Shown piece by piece: positions 59,548-64,000 of a DNA stretch of 64,000 nt. The notes below the pieces were generated by a model. That model was not told the origin of the DNA, did no database searches, and saw only the letters and a program-made list of their open reading frames with translations. The stretch's first letter is position 1; each line of letters begins with the position of its first letter. Where the stretch lies: positions 186,001-250,000 of the forward strand of contig NZ_JALDAY010000011.1 of the NCBI RefSeq assembly GCF_022698165.1. Direction: 5' to 3'. This DNA comes from Streptomyces cylindrosporus (GTDB lineage Bacteria > Actinomycetota > Actinomycetes > Streptomycetales > Streptomycetaceae). The position numbers were made by a program, and so were the translations under genes.

Positions 59548-60159
59548 TTAGCGAACCAGGCCCCACCGGAAGCCGAGCGCCACCGCATGCGCCCGGTCGG
59601 ACGCACCCAGCTTCTTGAACAACCGCCGGGCATGCGTCTTCACGGTGTCCTCGGACAGGAACAACTCCCGCCCGATCTCCGCATTGGACCGACCGTGACT
59701 CATACCTTCGAGCACCTGGATCTCCCGCGCGGTGAGCGTAGGAGCCGCCCCCATCTCGGCCGACCGCAGCCGCCGCGGCGCCAGCCGCCACGTCGGATCG
59801 GCGAGCGCCTGAGTCACGGTCGCCCGCAACTCCGCGCGCGAGGCGTCCTTGTGGAGGTAGCCCCGCGCTCCCGCGGCCACCGCGAGCGCGACCCCGTCCA
59901 GGTCCTCCGCGACGGTGAGCATGATGATGCGCGCACCGGGGTCGGCGGACAGCAGCCGCCGCACGGTCTCGACGCCGCCCAGTCCGGGCATGCGTACGTC
60001 CATCAGAATCAGGTCCGAACGGTCCGCGCCCCAGCGGCGGAGGACTTCCTCGCCGTTGGCCGCGGTCGTCACGCGCTCGACGCCGGGCACGGTCGCGACC
60101 GCGCGGCGGAGCGCCTCTCGGGCAAGCGGGGAGTCGTCGCAGACGAGGACGGATGTCAT
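59548..60159 (-). CDS. bldM: Developmental response regulator BldM
   Basis: The 203-residue NarL-type regulator is required for aerial hyphae and sporulation. The receiver has CDD (7-9), Asp54 in LMDVRMPG and Lys104 in LHKDAS. The C-terminal helix-turn-helix is LTAREIQVLEG...EDTVKTHARRLFKKL. The sequence is essentially the BldM I know. Work in S. coelicolor showed that Asp54 is not needed for function and that BldM acts as a homodimer and as a heterodimer with WhiI. ATG 60159 is preferred over 60183. A consensus BldN-type promoter lies upstream. Confidence 0.96.
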   Translation of the reverse strand: MTSVLVCDDSPLAREALRRAVATVPGVERVTTAANGEEVLRRWGADRSDLILMDVRMPGLGGVETVRRLLSADPGARIIMLTVAEDLDGVALAVAAGARGYLHKDASRAELRATVTQALADPTWRLAPRRLRSAEMGAAPTLTAREIQVLEGMSHGRSNAEIGRELFLSEDTVKTHARRLFKKLGASDRAHAVALGFRWGLVR

Positions 60160-60540
60160 GGCCGCCCTCCGCAGCTGATGCACGTCACCTTGAGCCTCCA
60201 GGCTGGTACGAAATCGTCACCTGTGCGGTCGACCGTCTCGGACACCAGCCCGAGCACTTGTTGCTTCAACCGCCTCCGCACTCTCAACGACGGTCACTCG
60301 AAAGAGTTACGGGGCTGTGTGCCATCTTCGGCACTCTACGTGAGGGTGCGGACACGGTGCAGACATGCGGGGCGGACCCACAACGTTTCATCACAACCGG
60401 TGCCCCATTTAGCCCCATTTCTTCCCATCTGCTGGTGTCTGAGGCTAGATTCGCAATGAGTCATATTTTCATCTCCTTAGATCGTAGATGTACGGTCGTG
60501 GGCACCGTATCCGCTCAGAACGGCTACAAGGGGTCACGTA
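60160..60540. promoter_or_regulatory. Divergent regulatory region of bldM and whiD (381 bp)
   Basis: This long region holds the promoters of both developmental genes. The BldN-type site for bldM is at 60284-60311. For whiD, a TAGATT (about 60443) is a candidate -10, and AAGGGG at about 60528 is the ribosome-binding site. AT content is raised from about 60400 to 60490 compared with the surroundings. Confidence 0.6.
60284..60311 (-). promoter_or_regulatory. BldN-type promoter of bldM
   Basis: Read leftward, CGTAAC (-35), 16 bases, CGTTGA (-10). This equals the published bldM p1 promoter consensus for the ECF sigma factor BldN. It lies about 125 bp upstream of the bldM start. Confidence 0.85.
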
Positions 60541-60870
60541 ATGGCAGATTTCTCCCGCCTTCCCGGACCGAACGCGGACCTTTGGGACTGGCAGCTCCTG
60601 GCCGCCTGTCGCGGGGTGGACAGCTCGCTCTTCTTTCATCCGGAGGGCGAGCGTGGCGCGGCCCGGAGCGCTCGCGAGAACTCGGCCAAGGAGGTCTGCA
60701 TGAGGTGCCCGGTGCGCGCGCAGTGCGCGGCACACGCGCTGGCGGTCAGAGAACCGTACGGCGTGTGGGGCGGCCTGACCGAGGACGAGCGCGAAGAGCT
60801 CATGGGTCGGGCGCGGAACCGGCTGGTGTCGGCGGGGGCCAGCAGCGGGGACGGCGCTTCGAACAACTGA
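60541..60870 (+). CDS. whiD: WhiB-like developmental regulator WhiD
   Basis: The 109-residue Wbl protein has four Cys ligands for a [4Fe-4S] cluster (C23, C53, C56, C62) and the GVWGG turn (74-78), followed by a basic tail. The N terminus MADFSRLPGPN is that of WhiD. WhiD is needed for late spore maturation in S. coelicolor, and Wbl proteins generally bind region 4 of the principal sigma factor. It is divergent from bldM and followed by a terminator. Confidence 0.96.
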   Translation: MADFSRLPGPNADLWDWQLLAACRGVDSSLFFHPEGERGAARSARENSAKEVCMRCPVRAQCAAHALAVREPYGVWGGLTEDEREELMGRARNRLVSAGASSGDGASNN

Positions 60871-60928
60871 AGGAACGTTTCTGCGTTCCAGAGTCTCCGA
60901 GCTCCCAGAACCCCGAGCTCCCACCGGG

Positions 60929-60950
60929 AAGGGCACGCGCGCGTGCCCTT
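60929..60950. terminator. Terminator after whiD
   Basis: AAGGGCACGCG-CGCGTGCCCTT is a perfect 22-bp palindrome, followed by CTTC, between the convergent whiD and LysR genes. Confidence 0.75.
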
Positions 60951-60954
60951 CTTC

Positions 60955-61012
60955 ATTGCCGGGTTCTTCTCACTGCCGGGCGGATTGCCGGGCTCTTCTC
61001 ACTGCCGGGCGG
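60955..61012. repeat. 29-bp tandem duplication across the LysR stop codon
   Basis: Two 29-bp copies (60955-60983 and 60984-61012) differ by one base. The LysR stop codon lies in the second copy, so the first is a relic of the gene end. Confidence 0.85.
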
Positions 61013-61910
61013 CCGCGCGCCCCAGCTGTTCCAGCGTGGCCGCGACCGCCGGTACCCGGGCCAGGTCGGGCAGGGTGAGCGCGACGATCTCCCGCCGCAC
61101 CGCCGGGCGAAGCGTCAGCACGCGCGCGTGGCGGGGTCGTACGGACTCGATGGCGAGCTGCGGGAGTACGGCGACGCCGAGACCGGCGCCGACGAGGCCG
61201 ACCACGGCCGGGTAGTCGTCGGTGGCGAAGTCGATGCGCGGGGTGAAGCCGGCGGTCTCGCACACCTCCACCAACCGGCCGCGGCAGCGCGGGCATCCGG
61301 CGATCCAGGGCTCGCCCGCGAGTTCGTCGATGCCCACGGTCCCGGCGTCCGCGAGCCGGTGCCGCTCGGGCACCAGACCGACCAACCGGTCGGTCAGCAG
61401 CGGCCGTACCACCAGGTCCTCCCACTCCCCCTGCTCGCCGCCCGCGCCCGCCGCGCCCTCGTACCGGAAGGCGAGCGCCACGTCGCACTCGCCCTCGCGC
61501 AGCATCTCGACGGACGCGGGCGGTTCGGCCTCTTCGAGGGAGACGCGGGTGCCGGGGTGGGCGGCGCGCAGGGCGGCGAGGGCGGTCGGTACGAGGGTGG
61601 AGCTGCCGCTGGGGAAGGAGACCAGCCGGACCCGCCCGGCCCGCAGGCCCGCGATCGCGGCGACCTCCTCCTCGGCGGCGGTGAGGCCGGCGAGGATGCC
61701 GCCCGCGTGCCGGACCAGCGCCTCGCCGGCCTGTGTGAGCCGCATCTCGCGCCCGTTGCGGACGAGCAGCGGGGTGCCCACGGACGTCTCCAGGGCCTTC
61801 ATCTGCTGGCTGACGGCGGGCTGGGTGCAGCCCAGTTCGCGCCCGGCGGCGGAGAAGGAGCCGGTGGCGGCGACGGCGCGCAGGACACGGAGATGACGGG
61901 CTTCGAGCAC
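60999..61910 (-). CDS. LysR-family transcriptional regulator
   Basis: The 303-residue regulator has the N-terminal helix-turn-helix 'LRVLRAVAATGSFSAAGRELGCTQPAVSQQMKALE' (broken here as LRVLRAVAATGSFSAAG and CTQPAVSQQMKALE) and a C-terminal substrate-binding domain ending near residue 300. The start is GTG 61910 (VLEARHL); the longer frame to 61961 is less likely. It is divergent from a MOSC gene 80 bp away, its probable target. The effector is unknown. Confidence 0.85.
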   Translation of the reverse strand: MLEARHLRVLRAVAATGSFSAAGRELGCTQPAVSQQMKALETSVGTPLLVRNGREMRLTQAGEALVRHAGGILAGLTAAEEEVAAIAGLRAGRVRLVSFPSGSSTLVPTALAALRAAHPGTRVSLEEAEPPASVEMLREGECDVALAFRYEGAAGAGGEQGEWEDLVVRPLLTDRLVGLVPERHRLADAGTVGIDELAGEPWIAGCPRCRGRLVEVCETAGFTPRIDFATDDYPAVVGLVGAGLGVAVLPQLAIESVRPRHARVLTLRPAVRREIVALTLPDLARVPAVAATLEQLGRAAARQ

Positions 61911-61990
61911 GTTCCGAGAATAAGCGAGGCTTTGGTACGACGCCGAATAATCCGTCGACACTTTGAGTCGCGGTCGCCTACCGTGCCGCC

Positions 61991-62659
61991 ATGAGGCTTC
62001 TGTCAGTGAACCTGGGCCGGGCGACGGCCGTGCCCTACACGGACCACCCCGAGGGCGTGACCGGCATCGACAAGCGGCCGTTCGCGGGGCCGGTGCGGGT
62101 GGCGGCGCCCGGGCCCAAGGGGCTCGCGGGGAGCGGTCTTGCCGGCGACTCGGTCTGCGACCGGCGCCACCACGGCGGCGACGACCAGGCCGTGTACGCG
62201 GTGGCGCGCGAGGACCTGGACGAGTGGGAGCGCGAGCTGGGGCGGGCGCTGCCGAACGGCTCCTTCGGCGAGAACCTCACCACCGAGGGCCTCGACATCA
62301 CCGGCGCGCTGATCGGCGAGCGCTGGCGGATCGGGGCGGAGGTGGTCCTGGAGGTCACGTCCGGCCGGATTCCCTGCCGTACCTTCCAGGGCCATCTGGG
62401 CGAAAAGGGCTGGGTGAAGCGGTTCACGCGCCGCGGGGCGTCGGGGGCGTACCTACGGGTGATCGTGCCCGGCGAGATCCGGGCCGGCGACCCGGTGGAG
62501 ACCGTGCACCGGCCGGACCACGAGGTGACGGTGGGGCTCGCGTTCCGGGCGTCGACGACCGAACGGGAGCTGCTGCCAAGGGTGTTGGCGGCCGGCGCGG
62601 CACTGCATCCGGAGGAGCTGGAGGCGGCGCGCAGGTACGTGGCGAAGTACGGCGCCTGA
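61991..62659 (+). CDS. MOSC domain protein
   Basis: The 222-residue protein has a MOSC fold with the conserved Cys in GRIPCRTF. The phrase GDxxxDRRHHGGDDQAVYA is typical of YiiM-like members, which bind a molybdenum cofactor and transfer sulfur or reduce N-hydroxylated bases. TACCGT lies 6 bases before the ATG, so the mRNA may be leaderless. It is divergent from the LysR regulator. Confidence 0.85.
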   Translation: MRLLSVNLGRATAVPYTDHPEGVTGIDKRPFAGPVRVAAPGPKGLAGSGLAGDSVCDRRHHGGDDQAVYAVAREDLDEWERELGRALPNGSFGENLTTEGLDITGALIGERWRIGAEVVLEVTSGRIPCRTFQGHLGEKGWVKRFTRRGASGAYLRVIVPGEIRAGDPVETVHRPDHEVTVGLAFRASTTERELLPRVLAAGAALHPEELEAARRYVAKYGA

Positions 62660-62755
62660 CATTCCGTCAGACCGGGCGTCTCCCCAGGTGCTTCACCACC
62701 GTCGGGCCGTGTGCAGAGATCGGACTCCCACAGTCCGGGTAACTACCCTTGGGTC

Positions 62756-63529
62756 ATGACAACGGCTCTGATTACGGGATCGACCGCGGGCATCGGCGCC
62801 GCGTTCGCACGGCGGCTGGCGGCCGACGGGCACAACCTGGTGCTCGTCGCCCGCGACACGAAGCGACTGCGCGACCAGGCGACCGAGCTGCACGACCGGC
62901 ACGGCATCGAGGCGGAGGTCCTCACGGCCGACCTCGCGACGGACACCGGCATCGAGGCGGTGGCCGCCCGCCTGTCCGACCGCAAGAACCCGGTCGACCT
63001 CCTGATCAACAACGCGGGCTTCGGCAACAAGGGCCGCTATCTCGACGTCTCCATGGCCGACGAGCTGAAGATGCTCAAGGTCCACTGCGAGGCGGTACTG
63101 CGGCTGACGTCGGCGGCGACGGAGGCGATGCGGGAGCGGGGCCGGGGCGGGGTCGTGAACGTGGCGTCCGTCGCCGCGTTCGTGCCACGCGGCACGTACG
63201 GCGCCTCCAAGGCCTGGGTCGTCCAGTTCACCCAGGGCGCGGCGAAGGACCTGGCGGGCAGCGGCGTACGCCTGATGGCCCTCTGCCCCGGCTTCGTCCG
63301 CACGGAGTTCCACCAGCGGGCCGGGATGGGCACGGACAACATCCCGGGGTGGATGTGGCTGGACGCGGACAAGCTGGTGGCGGCGGCGCTGGGGGATCTG
63401 GCGCGGGGGAAGTCGCTGTCGATTCCGGATGCGCGGTACAAGGCGTTGATGGGGGTTGTGAAGGTGGCGCCGAGGGGGTTGTTGGGTGGGATTACGTCTC
63501 GGACCGGGCGGAAGTACGGGCCGCAGTAG
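62756..63529 (+). CDS. Short-chain dehydrogenase/reductase (SDR)
   Basis: The 257-residue SDR has the NAD(P) motif TGSTAGIG at the start, NNAG (residues about 84-87), the catalytic Ser in 'VASVAAF' and YGASK (Tyr and Lys of the YxxxK motif). The Arg in 'LVARDTKRLR' suggests NADPH preference. The substrate is not deducible; it resembles DltE/YqjQ-like SDRs. ATG 62756 has TACCCT 6 bases upstream and no ribosome-binding site, so it may be leaderless. The stop region overlaps the next gene on the other strand by 38 bp. Confidence 0.88.
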   Translation: MTTALITGSTAGIGAAFARRLAADGHNLVLVARDTKRLRDQATELHDRHGIEAEVLTADLATDTGIEAVAARLSDRKNPVDLLINNAGFGNKGRYLDVSMADELKMLKVHCEAVLRLTSAATEAMRERGRGGVVNVASVAAFVPRGTYGASKAWVVQFTQGAAKDLAGSGVRLMALCPGFVRTEFHQRAGMGTDNIPGWMWLDADKLVAAALGDLARGKSLSIPDARYKALMGVVKVAPRGLLGGITSRTGRKYGPQ

Positions 63530-64000
63530 GCGGAGTGGCGGGTGCCGGCCGGCACAGCGTCTCGACGATCAGGGATACGGTACGGGGCTCCACGCGCACC
63601 AGAGCCGGCAGGACCTGCTGGAGCCTCATGCGCTGAGCGGCCCTGGCCACGAGGACCCGTGCCCGGTCCGGCTCCAGTCCGGGCGCGAGGGCCAGCCACA
63701 GACGGGGGTCGGGGTCGGCGCCCGACTCCTCGATACGGCGGGTCAGTTGAACCGCGCGTGCCTGCTGCCCGGCTGCCACCAGACCTTCGACCAGAGCCAG
63801 TCGCCCGGTGTCCTCGCCCGACACAAGCCTTTCGACCCAGTCTTCGGCACGGTCGTACTCCCCCACCTGCACCAGGGCGGTCACCACGTACCCGGTGAAA
63901 TCAGAGGGACGGACGGGAGCCATCGTGCTCAGGAGTCGTTCGCCCGCCGCGGACCGCCCCAGGGCGAAGTACGCCTGCATCAGGTCCGCGGTCGCCCACC
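63492..64000 (-). CDS. Helical-repeat (TPR-like) protein, partial
   Basis: The gene reads leftward and its 5' part lies beyond the right edge; about 169 C-terminal residues are visible. They contain repeated helix pairs with Ala at tight turns ('alvqvGeydrAedwverL', 'glvaaGqqarAvqltrrI'), the look of a TPR or Sel1-type array. No enzymatic motif is visible. Its end overlaps the SDR gene by 38 bp. I cannot name the family. Confidence 0.6.
   Translation of the reverse strand, partial: WATADLMQAYFALGRSAAGERLLSTMAPVRPSDFTGYVVTALVQVGEYDRAEDWVERLVSGEDTGRLALVEGLVAAGQQARAVQLTRRIEESGADPDPRLWLALAPGLEPDRARVLVARAAQRMRLQQVLPALVRVEPRTVSLIVETLCRPAPATPPTAARTSARSET

Noticed and set aside
1..64000. tRNA, rRNA, insertion sequences, prophage or biosynthetic gene cluster.
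   Set aside because: I saw no T-loop motifs in a cloverleaf context, no transposase or integrase, and no polyketide or peptide synthetase genes in the window.

Overview
The window looks like a chromosomal segment of a Streptomyces. The evidence is very high GC with strong third-position GC bias, GTG and TTG starts, near-identical matches to remembered WhiD and BldM proteins, a cluster of membrane Ser/Thr kinases, PspC-type two-component genes and an LAXTG-type surface protein. I recognise the whiD-bldM-sigma-guaB-guaB3 stretch. It resembles the whiB3-sigD-guaB2-guaB3-choD order of Mycobacterium, and it is core chromosome, not an island. I found no tRNA or rRNA gene, no insertion sequence, no prophage and no CRISPR array.

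Layout. 1-6047 holds four genes of an uncharacterised group: DUF5682 (cut by the left edge), a MoxR-type AAA ATPase, a SWIM zinc-finger protein and a DUF5691 protein. The ATPase and SWIM genes are divergent, and both face promoters of the PafBC (RecA-NDp) DNA-damage type. 6044-16509 carries a cobalamin-binding mutase subunit (IcmB-like), a lipase-like hydrolase, an M23 endopeptidase, the helicase PcrA (also with a PafBC-type promoter), two NlpC/P60 hydrolases (one under a c-di-AMP riboswitch), a TDT transporter and a small membrane protein. 16510-20648 is a PspC-type envelope-stress module: response regulator, PspC-histidine kinase, and a divergent PspC/LiaF-like membrane protein. 20706-25154 holds DoxX, an IPT-domain membrane protein, DUF4429, a class II aldolase and a PPOX-like protein. 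25175-27289 holds guaA and a chorismate mutase preceded by a probable leader-peptide attenuator.

27290-33775 contains a structured non-coding stretch, a conserved membrane protein, an LAETG-anchored surface protein, a cholesterol-oxidase-like GMC oxidoreductase and an aldehyde dehydrogenase. 33935-49217 is a kinase cluster on the minus strand: five active-looking Ser/Thr kinases plus one pseudokinase. Each has one transmembrane segment and a related extracytoplasmic tail. A metallo-beta-lactamase-fold/AraC pair interrupts the cluster. 49402-55035 holds a minisatellite, a serine hydrolase, glpD, a nucleotide-sugar dehydrogenase lacking its catalytic Cys, and a small membrane protein. 55036-55732 is mostly non-coding, with a 105-bp tandem duplicated hairpin element and one possible micro-ORF. 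55733-60870 is guaB3, guaB, an ECF-type sigma factor, bldM and whiD. 61000-64000 holds a LysR regulator, a MOSC protein, an SDR and the end of a helical-repeat protein.

Common themes are envelope sensing and remodelling (kinases, PspC module, M23 and NlpC/P60 hydrolases, sortase substrate), control of sporulation (sigma, bldM, whiD) and guanine nucleotide supply (guaA, guaB, guaB3). A DNA-damage layer (three PafBC-type promoters) ties pcrA to the uncharacterised MoxR/SWIM group. Gene starts were chosen from ribosome-binding sites and homologue-like N termini, so several differ from the longest open frame.
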